Assembly (NCBI GenBank): GCA_964017155.1
Contig: OZ024861.1
Span: forward strand, 34,132,693-34,196,692
Source: Oasisia sp. SBJ-2009
Lineage: Eukaryota; Annelida; Polychaeta; Sabellida; Siboglinidae
DNA: 64,000 nucleotides
Direction of reading: 5' to 3'
Shown: piece after piece, positions 11,106 to 20,933 of the stretch
Position numbering within the stretch: position 1 is the stretch's first letter
Layout of the letters: each line of letters begins with the position of its first letter
Notes under the pieces: generated by a model
Told to the model about the DNA's origin: nothing
What the model saw: the letters and a program-made list of their open reading frames with translations, nothing else
Database searches by the model: none
Translations under genes and position numbers: made by a program

Positions 11106-12360
11106 AACATATCCAATATTACGTCAAAAATGGCCGCCAACACCTCCAAATGATCGCAAGTCCATAGCTATTGACTCAAATTTGATGATCTTGATGTCTA
11201 CCCCCCGGTTTTTTTTTGGGCAAGGAACACATTAAGACAACTTTGGATATCACTGAGTTGTTGAATCATTATGAAATTGAACTCATGAGACCTTCAGCTG
11301 TCCACTATCACCTAATGCACAAACACGTTTGTCCATAGAATAAGTTTCTGAGAGTTCAGTTTTGAGTGTCATCCTCCACCTCAGTATCGACCTCTTGAGT
11401 GTTGTTTGGATTGTCACAGTTTTCAATTTGGCAAGGGCCACATGCAGCGGTGCAAGGGAGTCCATAGCGTCTGCAGCTGCATCGACAGGATTTGCATCCC
11501 CCCGAACAGCTGCAATGGATAATTGCCAAGAGTGCGTCAGGCGCAGCATTGTTTTGGGTCATAATTGGAATTAACTGTTTTTTTTCCTGTTTCCATCCCC
11601 ATTCAGTTGGGTTCATTTCATTTGTCATCCCCATCCACACCTCACGTTGGCTATGGAATCTTGTTGCAGGTGATGTTGGGGGAAGCCGTTCAGGAGTGAC
11701 AAATGCTTGAGCAGTTGCCACTTTCTTGATGTAAATTATATGGCACAGTGATGATAGCGTATCATTAGACTTGCCACCAAAGATATCAACCATCAGGTTT
11801 TTGCCAAGATATAATATGTCCTCTTGAGATTTGTTTTGAAGGATGAATGCACTAGCACAGGACTTCATGACAGGATCAGATTTCACTAATTTCCGGAAGG
11901 CTGACGTTTTTCCGATGCCATAATCCTTGAAGTTGAATCATAGCCTGAGTAGGCATGTACAAAGAGCAACTCATTGCACACATCGTCCCCTAAAGTTTCG
12001 TTCAACAGGTTAATGTTATTCACTCTGTGCTTGTTTGCGTCAGAACGGAAGTAGATGATCAAATCGTTTGTTCTGGAGTAATGAAGGAGCAAGATCAGCA
12101 AATCTGTATCCTCACCGACCAACGTTGTGGTGCAATGACGGGATCGTTCAACAGTTGCCTTAACGATATCAACGTCTGCATCCCCTGGTGACTGAATGAC
12201 ATAGCATCCCCTTTTAGTTAGTGCTGTGCTGATGAGAGCAATCATGTCTGCCTTGGTTTTATCACGAGACAAAACGTCCTCCTTTTTGCTTGAAAACTCT
12301 ATTTCTCCAGTGAAACTAACAATATTGTTAGTTTCACTGCTTAAATAGAGTTTTCACACA
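11106..12360 (-). pseudogene. XPG/PIN-like nuclease plus Cys-rich protein relic, copy 1
   Basis: Coding on the minus strand from about 12350 to 11356, with one frameshift near 11920. The first part (12272 to 11887) has FSSKKEDVLSRDKTKADMIA, then QSPGDADVDIVKATVE and VGEDTDLLILLLHYS. The pattern SPGDAD...GEDTDLL resembles the acidic motifs of XPG/FEN-type (PIN-superfamily) nucleases. After HAYSGYDSTSR the frame shifts by one base and continues with GKTSAFRKL-type sequence, then RLPPTSPATRFHSQ, NPTEWGWKQE and a Cys-rich end (CSCSGGCKSCRCSCRRYGLP) ending at 11356. The same protein is encoded at 18.5-19.5 kb. From memory, multi-copy invertebrate predicted proteins have this layout; I infer a mobile-element origin. 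The 3' flank to 11106 also aligns with copy 2. Confidence 0.75.
12292..12355. repeat. 64-bp palindrome
   Basis: Two 32-bp arms with three mismatches meet at AACAATATTGTT. The left arm belongs to the nuclease relic, since copy 2 at about 18516-18540 has the same sequence on the plus strand; the right arm is its inverted copy. This marks the point where the relic ends and other sequence begins. Confidence 0.85.
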
Positions 12361-13342
12361 TATACAGCGACACGGACATATATACACATATACATACACA
12401 TATAGACCCCGAGTCGATACACCGCAGAAAGCCTGCAACACAGCATGGGACAACCGCACAGACATCCCGGGCGCCCCGGAAGACGCAGCCTGCGGCTGTA
12501 GACTTTACCACGCGCCAGGATTAATTATCCGTATCGCTAAGGCAGGGCACTCGCGGCGAAGCTCCAAGTGGTAATTAACCCGTCGTCAAATAGGGGCGGA
12601 CACGCTAACCAGCCGGCGGCTGGACAACGTCGAACACACCCAGCCGTCCCCGGCCGAGAGGAAATATACAGCCTGACATTCACAAACTGCGATCGTGTCC
12701 AGGACAAGACGAACAATAATTGTGTACACACAACGTAAACCTTCAAAAGGACGTGAGGATATTTCAGAGTCACCTAGATTACATCTCACCGGCACTGAGG
12801 CAACAAGCAATCAACACCTCTTTTACCGACGCAACTGTAGCTAAAGAGACTCGCACGAGGAAAGGGAACGATGGCAACAAACACCGACCGGGGTGTCAAA
12901 TCACGCGAACATGAATATACGACGAGCATAGCATACTACTACAGCTTGATTGTGTCGCAAAAAGAAATAAACTTACGTGGCGTGGAGGATGTTCCGCAGA
13001 GCAATGGTCCAATTAACAGCACGTATCTCAGATCAATCAGGAAATGTATGTGATGATCGCAGAGTTACAACACCGCGCTGTATTGTCAATGAAGACAGCG
13101 AGATAAAAATTTCGTTAAAACCAACAGAGGTCCGAAAGACCCTGTTGCAATGTCAACGAATACAGTGGAACTGCCAGTTCGAGGTCACCTGCTAGATGGT
13201 TGTCACAGTGGCCCTCTGCAGCCCGGGGCTCGGCGAAGGCAAACGTTGACCTTAGGTGGCCTCTATTCGTTTCGTATGGCGAGCTTCATTCAGGGCTGAC
13301 CTCAACATTATATTGCATCCCTCTGGACACAATACAGTTTTT
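12361..13342 (-). repeat. Unnamed repeat 'family X', copy 1
   Basis: The part from about 12665 to 13342 matches 35.84-36.44 kb, and its right end also matches 62996-63522. All copies share the right-hand end CTCTGGACACAATACAGTTT, at which the FN3-unit intron resumes here (TTAGTGC). I read the repeat on the minus strand because copy 2 has an open frame that way, and the N-terminal translation VRCN..D.....FEGL is shared by copies 1 and 2. 12361-12660 is GC-richer and I recognise nothing in it. The insertion removed roughly 430 bp of unit intron relative to the intron before E2. Confidence 0.65.
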
Positions 13343-13907
13343 AGTGCAACAATCTAGAACCATATCGATAGTTCATGATTTTAAACATGTGTTCATATTG
13401 AATCCATCTGAACTAACTTACCAGCATTTGTCACAGAAAATGCACAAAATAAGTGAATATTCCAAATTAAGCAACATTACCTGACCATGGAGCAATTACC
13501 ATTTCTGCAAGCACTTCCCCTCCTGAATGCAACACGTTTTTAATGGTGCTATATCCTCATTTACCTTGTCTACCAACAGCTGACGTATTTTGAAGAAGAA
13601 ACACAGAGGTATTTACAGTTAATGTCCTTTAGAGGATATAAGGAGTTGTTAGTCATTCCTCAGAGGCATTTCTGCAGCATATAAACAATAATTGGCAACG
13701 AAAAAAATAAATGATCACATAAATACGTTAAAAATACTGTAAATGTTTCAGTTGGAATGGTTTCAATGTTCTATTGTTTACGTAATTGACAGAGAATGCA
13801 CTTCTTGCATAAATGTTCTTTCAGTGCTTCTTTCTCATCAAACAACTAACATCTGTAAACATGTGTCCTGTAACAATAAAAACATAACCGTTGTGATACC
13901 ATTGTAG
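13343..13907 (+). repeat. FN3-unit intron end before E1
   Basis: Shared by every 252-nt exon: ATAGTTCATGATTTTAAA, CAGCATTTGTCACAGAAAAT, CCTCATTTACCTTGTCTACC, then AACAATAAAAACATAACCG and the acceptor CCATTGTAG. No other feature was seen. Confidence 0.8.
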
Positions 13908-14159
13908 AGCCAGCCCCAGCGACGAGTCTTCGAAGCCAATCTGCTACTTCAACTAGCCTGACAGTGCAGTGGACCGCTCCTACAGGGGAGTGGACAGGGT
14001 ACATAGTGACATTAGATGGTGGTACAGAAAAAACTCCTGGCAAAGATGACACATCGGTGGAATACACTGGTCTGACACCTGGCAAACAGTACACTGTGAA
14101 AGTGGTCACTGTGAGTGCAGGAACAGACACAGCTGAAGTGACCGGACAATTCTATACTT
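13908..14159 (+). CDS. FN3 exon E1 (252-nt type)
   Basis: Acceptor CCATTGTAG, donor ACTT|GTAAGTG. The phase-1 exon adds 84 residues. It begins PAPATSLRSQSATSTSL, has the strand-B Trp in VQWTAP, then EWTGYIVTLDGG and YTGLTPGKQYTVKVVTVS. It is almost identical to E6 and close to E4 and E5. The last base is T, so it must be followed by an exon that does not begin with AG, AA or GA. E2 begins with GG, giving TGG (Trp). The upstream exon is not in the window. Confidence 0.9.
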
Positions 14160-17100
14160 GTAAGTGATAGACATATGAACATGGTACACTATTTTATCTT
14201 TGACAAATCGCTCATTTACTTTTCATACTGTGTAAATTACTCTTTCCTCATTCATACCAATAAAGTATATGTGTCCTACATATGATAAACTGCTAAAAAA
14301 ATGTAATGATCATTAACGTCTTCAACTACAACTGTTGCGGTTATATTCAGGATGCAAGACCAGCAGGATGTTTCGCATCATCAAATGTTGGTATTACATG
14401 TCCACCTATAATATTAAGCCATTAGGTTTATATTAATGGTTCATTTACATGTGTTAGAATATCGCAGAACAAAAGGTAGCATTGTTGCTAAAGAGCGTTC
14501 ATTCCACAGCTGTAGTCCGTCATCTTAGTTTGATTGGCGTTCCATGATATTCCATCGAACAGTAATGCATTTTATTCTATATGTTATGTAATCATACTAA
14601 CATATTGTACCACTAGGTAGCAATATACAAAAAGTATCAATCTAAGTTTTTAAATTTATTTCATTCCGTTCCAGAACTCGTTCTGCGATTTACAGAGACC
14701 CAAGAAATGGGTCAAGGAAAATATATCTGCATTCTTAGCACCACGTAAAATACACACCACGAGATTTGAGTAAGAAATGGAGGGGGAAATGTGTATAATA
14801 CACATAAATTTATGGTAGTTAGCCTAGATCTAGAAGTATGGCCATTATACATCCAGTCACGTTAATTACATTTGAATGCCACTCCAATACTTTTGTTAGA
14901 TATGAATCACTGAGCTTGCTGCTACATGGGTGATTAATTATGCAGCCCAATTGTTTTGAATATTCATGCACACACAGTGAACCATGCAATGCCCATAGAT
15001 CTAGTTGGATAAATCCAAACTCTAGTGAACTAAATAAAATATCCATTACTACTGGGTATGCCTCATACATCTAGTAAAGAATGAATTATAAAGCTTTTGA
15101 AAACCACATTTGTAATGAAATATCGGCAGGTATTTGTATAAAATAATTAGAAACTAGAGACACTGTATGTGAGGTGTTTATTTATATGTGTCTGAATTAT
15201 AAAGTTATTACAAACCACATGTTTAATGAAATATGGGCATGTGTTTGTAAAAAGTAATGATGCTAAATGCTTTACGTAAAAAATTGCATACATTACAAAT
15301 AGTTTAACAAGAATCCCCATGTGAAAGTATCACTCATAATGTTTACCAATGCAAACGTGCAAGAGTGTTGTCTCTATGACAGTCACCGTACAAACGTTGA
15401 TGCCGGAGACGAAGATGGCTACCACTAATCTTGTCATGTTCATAACGTGTGAGTTTACGAAGTTTGCTCTGTCGCAAGCAGCTGTGACAACTATTGGATG
15501 AGAAGTGAGTTCGTTGTTTCTCTCAGTGATAAGTAGATGCGACAACGAACAGAGGAGTGGTGGATTCATCATTCCTCAAGATCACAAGTTTGAAATGAAG
15601 ATGTTCGGTTGCGATATGAGTTCATTGTTTCTCTCGGTTGTATGCAATCTCATTGTCAAGCAGAAGTTAAGATATAGATGTATACAATATTGTAACACCT
15701 TTCTAATACATTGTAAACCTGTCCATCACGTAGAACGCAAAGGCTCGGAGGTAGAGTTTCGGACTTTAACTAAGGGAACCCGGGTTTGAATATTGTGCTG
15801 GTGTTCTAAACTTTGTGCACCTTTTTCACTCTACATTGCTCCAGTTCTCGCAGATGTATGAATGAGTACATGGCTATAGACAGTGGTAGATATGTGTATA
15901 TGCAACCTTCATGTTTCAATTGCAGCATGGCTAGTGCTTCCCAGAGAAGTTGAGATAGTGTTTGATTAAACTGAAAAGCACTTTGAGCAGCCCTGAGGAC
16001 TGGATACTGCGCAATACGAGAACTTAACTTTTTACTTTACCGTGCCTAACTGTCATAATTACATTAGTAGACAGACTGATCAAATGAGTTGCCTTTATTA
16101 CATAATCCTCACATACGGTCAACAATGTGCAACTCATTAAGCTACCATTATCACAAAGCAAAGCAAAGCATCACGCAGTGAGACTTTAACAAATCAACAA
16201 CAAGCAAAAATGCTACACTCACATGTCGACCATGTACCATACCATAAAATCTCAACATATGTCAGATGTGTTCTATCAGTCAAATGATTTAACATGTCGC
16301 CAACATATTTGGTTTACTTCGCAGTTTTCACAGAAACAAATGTACCGTGACAAGCATGTTACAAGAGTTGAATGTTCACAGGTGGATTTAACAAAAAAGT
16401 AAAAAAGTAAAATATCTGCTTAAATTGCTACTTCCTTATCACTTACATATTCTTATCACTTACAGCATTGGTTTTAACAAACAGTAAGGTGGCTTTTATT
16501 ATTCTGATTTCATGTTCATTGTTGGTAAAGACTCACTTCATAGTTAATTGCAGTGGGATATTTTGGCATAAACTTATTTGTTGAATATTTAGTCCGCCGA
16601 AGTGCTATGTCAAACACCATGGTTGAAGAACTCACACATTATCTTCATTGTTGGAATAATCTCACATTCTAGCATTTTAGTGCCAAAATCTAGCACCAGA
16701 TCGACAGTTCATGATTTTAAATATGTGTTCATATTGAATCCATCTGTACTAACTATCCAGCATTTGTCACAGAAAATGCATACAGTAAGTGAATATTCCA
16801 AATTAAGCATAATTACGTGACTATTGAGAAGTTACCATTTCTGCAAGAACTTTCCCTCCTGAATGCAACACATTGTTAATGGTGCAATATCCTCATTCAC
16901 ATTGTCTACCCTCACGTGATGTATTTTAAAGAAAAAAACACTTATATTTACAGTTAATGTTCTTTAGAGGATATCAGGAGCTCTCAGTCATTCCTTAGAG
17001 GCATTTCTGCAACATATTAAGCAATAATGGGCAACAATAAAAAATAAATGATCAAACGAAAAGGTTCAAAATACTGTAAATGTTTCAACTGGAATAGTTT

Positions 17101-17244
17101 CAATGTTCTATTGTTTATGTAATTGGCAGAGAATGCTCTTCTTGTACAAATGTTCTTTCAGTGCTTCTTTCTCATCAAACAACTAATGTCAGTAGACATG
17201 TGTCCATTAACAATAAAAACACAACAGTTGTTTTACCATTGTAG
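14160..17244 (+). repeat. FN3-unit intron U1, E1 to E2
   Basis: 3.1-kb intron, homologous along its length to the introns after E4, E5 and E6 and to U0. It holds SINE copy 2 at 15716-16040 and no exon. Blocks shared with its sisters include CCTCATTCATACCAATAAAG near 14250 and TGCCAAAATCTAGCACCAGA near 16681. Its closest match is the intron between E6 and E7, consistent with a block duplication. Confidence 0.85.
15716..16040 (+). mobile_element. tRNA-derived SINE, copy 2
   Basis: Head AAGGCTCGGAGGTAGAG with AACCCGGGTTTGAATATTG as the box-B-like part; tail GAGCAGCCCTGAGGACTGG and ACTGCGCAATACGAGAAC. It holds the same position in the unit as copies 1, 3, 4 and 5, so it was carried by unit duplication rather than inserted five times. 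Confidence 0.7.
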
Positions 17245-17496
17245 GGACAACCCCAGTGACGAGTTTTGGAAGACAATCTGCTACTACAACTAGCTTGACA
17301 GTGCAGTGGACCGCTCCTACAGGGGAGTGGACAGGGTACACAGTGACAATAGATGGTGGTAATGAACAGACTCTTGGCAAAGATGACACATCAGTGGAAT
17401 ACACAGGTCTGACGGCTGGCACACAGTACACTGTGAAAGTGGGCACTGTGAGTGCAGGAACAAACACAGCTGAAGTGACAGGACAATTCTATACCA
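17245..17496 (+). CDS. FN3 exon E2 (252-nt type, GG start)
   Basis: Acceptor CCATTGTAG before GGACAACCCC, donor TACCA|GTAAGTG. It encodes TTPVTSFGRQSATTTSLTVQ, WTAPTGEWTGYTVTIDGG and LTAGTQYTVKVGTVSAGTN. With E7 it forms a subgroup (FGRQ, IDGGNEQTLG) distinct from E1, E4, E5 and E6. It is the only exon type here that begins with GG, and it follows an exon ending in T. It ends in A, which with the AG of E3 gives AAG (Lys). Confidence 0.9.
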
Positions 17497-17853
17497 GTAA
17501 GTGATTAAAATATGAACATGGTACATTATTTTATCTTTGACAAATCACTCAGTTAATTGTCATGCTATGTAAATTACTCTTTTCTCATTCACATCAATAA
17601 AGTGTATGTGTCCTACTTATGTCAATGTGCTAAAAAAAAATTATTGAACTTGATATTGTTTTCTATTACAACGGTTGATGTTATATTCAAAGTAAATTAT
17701 CTTTTTAGAAATGTACAGTTACAGAGTAATACAAGTGGAATTTCGGTCTTGTACCATAATATGCACAATTCAACCATATTTTTCACATATTGGTTGGTTA
17801 ATACTGCTAGGTTTTGTTTGAACTAATTTCATACGTATGATGCGTTTGTACAG
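17497..17853 (+). other. Short intron E2 to E3
   Basis: 357-bp AT-rich intron, starting with the usual unit sequence and then diverging after about 17610. A nearly identical intron lies between E7 and E8 (33795-34152). Nothing else was seen in it. Confidence 0.85.
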
Positions 17854-18132
17854 AGCCGAATGCTCCAACCGGCCTCACAGTGACAGCAGCAACTGTGGAC
17901 TCACTCACAGTTTCCTGGACAGCTCCCACCAGTGGTGCTGGTACATCATATACTGTCACACTGAAGGAAGGTACAACAACAAAGGACACACAAACTGGTG
18001 TCACTGGTACAACAGCAACATTTGACAGTCTGACATCTGGCACTCAGTACGCTGTGGCTGTGGTGTCTGTGATTGGATATTTGGGCTATGGAGGACAAAA
18101 CAGTGCTTCTCTGTCGGACGATTTCTATACAA
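17854..18132 (+). CDS. FN3 exon E3 (279-nt type)
   Basis: Acceptor TTTGTACAG, donor ATACAA|GTAAGTC. It encodes a 93-residue FN3 domain beginning PNAPTGLTVTAATVDSLTVS, then WTAPTSGAGTSYTVTLKEG and LTSGTQYAVAVVSVIGYLG. It is longer than the 252-nt type in the C-C' and F-G regions. It is nearly identical to E8 (for example VDSL here, VYSL in E8) and more distantly related to E9. It begins with AG, so it cannot follow E1 directly without forming TAG. Confidence 0.9.
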
Positions 18133-18509
18133 GTAAGTCGTTCCTAGACTACCGGGTAAATAAGTATGTGAAACTCCAATGACTCAATAAATTATGCAGT
18201 TTTTGTATTTCTTTTACTGAGTGGAAGGTTTGTCTAAATGGCATAATGCTATGCACCTGGTGCTATCTAAAACGCATCTCAGATATACACACAATATAAA
18301 TACTATTACTCAAATTTCAGTCAAAGGGTATAACCTCATACAGGTCTGTACCAGGCTTAAAAAAGTCCCTCATCGAAACTTCAATAAACCAATAATTAAT
18401 ACTTCTGAATTTCTGCTACTGTGTTCATGGTCCTACTGTGTTCGATGGCTATGGTGAAGGTCCCTCCATAAAAGTCAACACACATCAGAGACGAGGATAA
18501 TACCTGCAC
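18133..18509 (+). other. Intron after E3, truncated copy of the E8-E9 intron
   Basis: This matches the start of the E8-E9 intron (34432 onward), including CTGGTGCTATCTAAA and AATACTATTACTCAAATTTC, up to GTTCATGGTCCTA at about 18434. There the match stops. An E9-like exon would be expected next but is absent. 18435-18509 is unrecognised. Confidence 0.75.
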
Positions 18510-20036
18510 CTATTTTTAGTTTCACTGGAGAAAGAGTTTTCAGGCAAAAAGGAGGACTTTTTGTCTGGAGACAAAAACAAGGCAGACATAATTGCTCTGA
18601 TCAGCACAGCACTAACTAAAAGGGGATGCCATGTCATTCAGTCACCAGGTGGGGGTGCAGACGTTGATAATGTTAAGGCAACTGTCGAACGATCCCGTCA
18701 TTGCACCACAACGTTGGTCGGTGAGGATACAGATTTGCTGATCTTGCTCCTTCATTACTCCAAAACAGACAATGTGATCATCTACTTCCGTTCTGACGCA
18801 ACCAAGCACAGAGTGTATCACATTAACCTGTTGAAAGAATCTTTAGGAGACGATGTGTGCAATGAGTTGCTTTTTTGTACAAGCCTACTCAGGCTGTGTT
18901 TCAACTTCACGGCTTTATGGCATCGGAAAAACGTCAGCCTTCCGGAAATTAGTTAAATCTGATCCTGTCATGAAATCCTGTGCTAGTGCATTCATCCTTC
19001 AAAACAAATCTCAAGAGGACATATTAGATCTTGGCAAAAACCTGATGGTTGATCTCTTTGGTGGCAAGTCTAATGATACGCTATCATCACTGCGCCATAT
19101 CATTTTCATCAAGAAAGTGGCAACTGCTCAAGCATGTGTCACTCCTGAACGGCTTCCCCCAACATCACCTGCAACAAGATTCCATAGCCAACGTGTGTAC
19201 TTTCAAATTGTGGTGTGGATGGGGATGACAAATGAAATGAACCCAACTGAATGGGGATGGAAACAGGAAAATGATCAGTTAATTCCAATTATGACCCAAA
19301 ACAATGCTGCGCCTGACGCACTCTTGAAAATTATCCATTGCAGCTGTTCGGGGGGGGGGGGGTGCAAATCCTGTCGATGCATCTGCAGACGCTATGGACT
19401 CCCCTGCATGGCTACACGTGGCCCTTACCAAATTGAAATATTTGACAATCCAAACAACAATCAAGAGGTCGATACTGAGAAGGAGGATGACACTCAAAAC
19501 TGAACGCTCTGAAGCTTATTCTATGGACAAAGGTGTTTGTGTATTACGTGAAAGTGGACAGCTGAAGGTCATGAGTTCAATTTCATAATGATTCAACAAC
19601 TCAGTGATATACAAAGTTGTCTTAATGTGTTCATTGCCCCCAAAAACCTGGGGATATACATCAAGATCATCAAATTTGAGTCAATAGTTTGGACTTGCGG
19701 TCATTTGGTAGTGTTGGCGGCCATTTTAGACGCCATATTGGATATTTGTGTTACATATATAGGCCAACATCATTTGTTATGATCTTAATGTGTTCTTTGC
19801 CTCCAAAAACCTAGGGATATACACCAAGATCATCAAATTTGAGTTGACAGTTACATAGTTATGATGATTAAGAATTTTCGACGGACATCTTGGACGCCAT
19901 CTTGAAAAAAATACTTTTCCAGGGGCACTACTTTGGTAAACTTTTAGTATGTTAAAAAGTACACTAACACCTACCAGAATCAGTTGAGAAGCCTTTTGTA
20001 GCTTTTTGGGGGGATATACTGTATTTGACCTGACTA
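18510..20036 (+). pseudogene. XPG/PIN-like nuclease plus Cys-rich protein relic, copy 2
   Basis: Plus-strand counterpart of 11106-12360. The frame starts before 18561 without an ATG (EKEFSGKKEDF), then GDKNKADIIALISTALTKRG and VGEDTDLLILLLHYS (~18718-18762). A one-base insertion in a T run (~18870-18876) shifts the frame; the protein resumes as VQAYSGCVSTSRLYGIGKTS and runs to a stop at 19501-19503. The C-terminal part has RLPPTSPATRFHSQRVY, NPTEWGWKQEN and a Cys-rich segment CKSCRCICRRYGLP, with a G run at 19350-19361. The disrupting mutation differs from that in copy 1, so the parent coded for one continuous protein. 19620-19730 is partly repeated at 19784-19895 (ACCAAGATCATCAAATTTGA). The FN3-unit intron resumes at about 20037. 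Confidence 0.8.
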
Positions 20037-20681
20037 TTAGTCCGAAGTGATATATCAACCACCTTCGTGTAAGAACTCAGACATTTTCTTCTTTGTTCGA
20101 ATAATCTCATATCCTAGCATTTTAGTGCCAAAATCTATCACCATATCGATAGTCATGATTTTAAATAGGTGTTCATATTGAATCCATCTGTACTAACTTA
20201 CCAGCATTTGTCACAGAAAATGCACAAAGTAAGTGAATATTCCAAATTAAGCCAAATTACTTGACCAGGGAGCAGTTACCATTTCTGCAAGCACTTCCCC
20301 TCCTGAATGCAACACATTGTTAATGGTGCAATTTCCTCATTCACCTTGTTTACCATCAGGTTACGTATTTTGAAGAAGAAACACATAGGTATTTACAGCT
20401 ACTGTCATTTAGAGGATATAAGGAGTTGTCAGTCATTCCTCAGAGACATTTCTGCAGCATATAAAGCAATAATTGGCAACGACAAAAAAATAAATGATCA
20501 CATAAATACGTTCAAAAATTTTCAGTTGGAATGGTTTCAATGTTCTATTGTTTACATAATTGACGGAGAATACACTTCCTGCACAACTGTTCTTTCAGTG
20601 ATTCTTTCTCATCAAACAACTAACATCTGTAGACATGTGTCCTATAACAATAAAAACATAACAGTTGTTTTACCATTGTAG
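20037..20681 (+). repeat. FN3-unit intron end before E4
   Basis: The unit sequence resumes in TTAGTCCGAAGTG and runs to the acceptor of E4 with the shared blocks TGAATCCATCTGTACTAAC, CATTCACCTTGTTTACC and AACAATAAAAACATAACAG. Confidence 0.8.
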
Positions 20682-20933
20682 AGCCAGCCCCAGGGACGAG
20701 TCTTGGAAGACAATCTGCTACTACAACTAGCCTGACAGTGCAGTGGACCGCTCCTACAGGGGAGTGGACAGGGTACAAAGTGACATTAGATGGTGGTGCA
20801 GAACAAATTCCTGGCAAAGATGACACATCAGTGGAATACACTGGTTTGACACCTGGCAAACAGTACACTGTGAAAGTGGTCATTTTGAGTGGAGGAACAG
20901 ACACAGCTGAAGTGACCGGACAATTCTATACCA
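20682..20933 (+). CDS. FN3 exon E4 (252-nt type)
   Basis: Acceptor CCATTGTAG, donor TACCA|GTAAGTG. It encodes PAPGTSLGRQSATTTSLTVQ, WTAPTGEWTGYKVTLDGG, AEQIPGKDDTSVEYTG and KVVILSGGTD. The start resembles E2 (GRQSATTTS) while the rest resembles E1 and E5, so it looks like a mosaic, as expected from gene conversion or unequal crossing over. It ends in A and joins the AG of E5 as AAG. Confidence 0.9.

Noticed and set aside
13846..14130. Minus-strand frames of ~85-94 codons opposite every 252-nt FN3 exon
   Set aside because: They mirror the plus-strand exon, recur only because the exon is duplicated, and lack splice or start support; the plus strand has FN3 sequence and proper splice sites.
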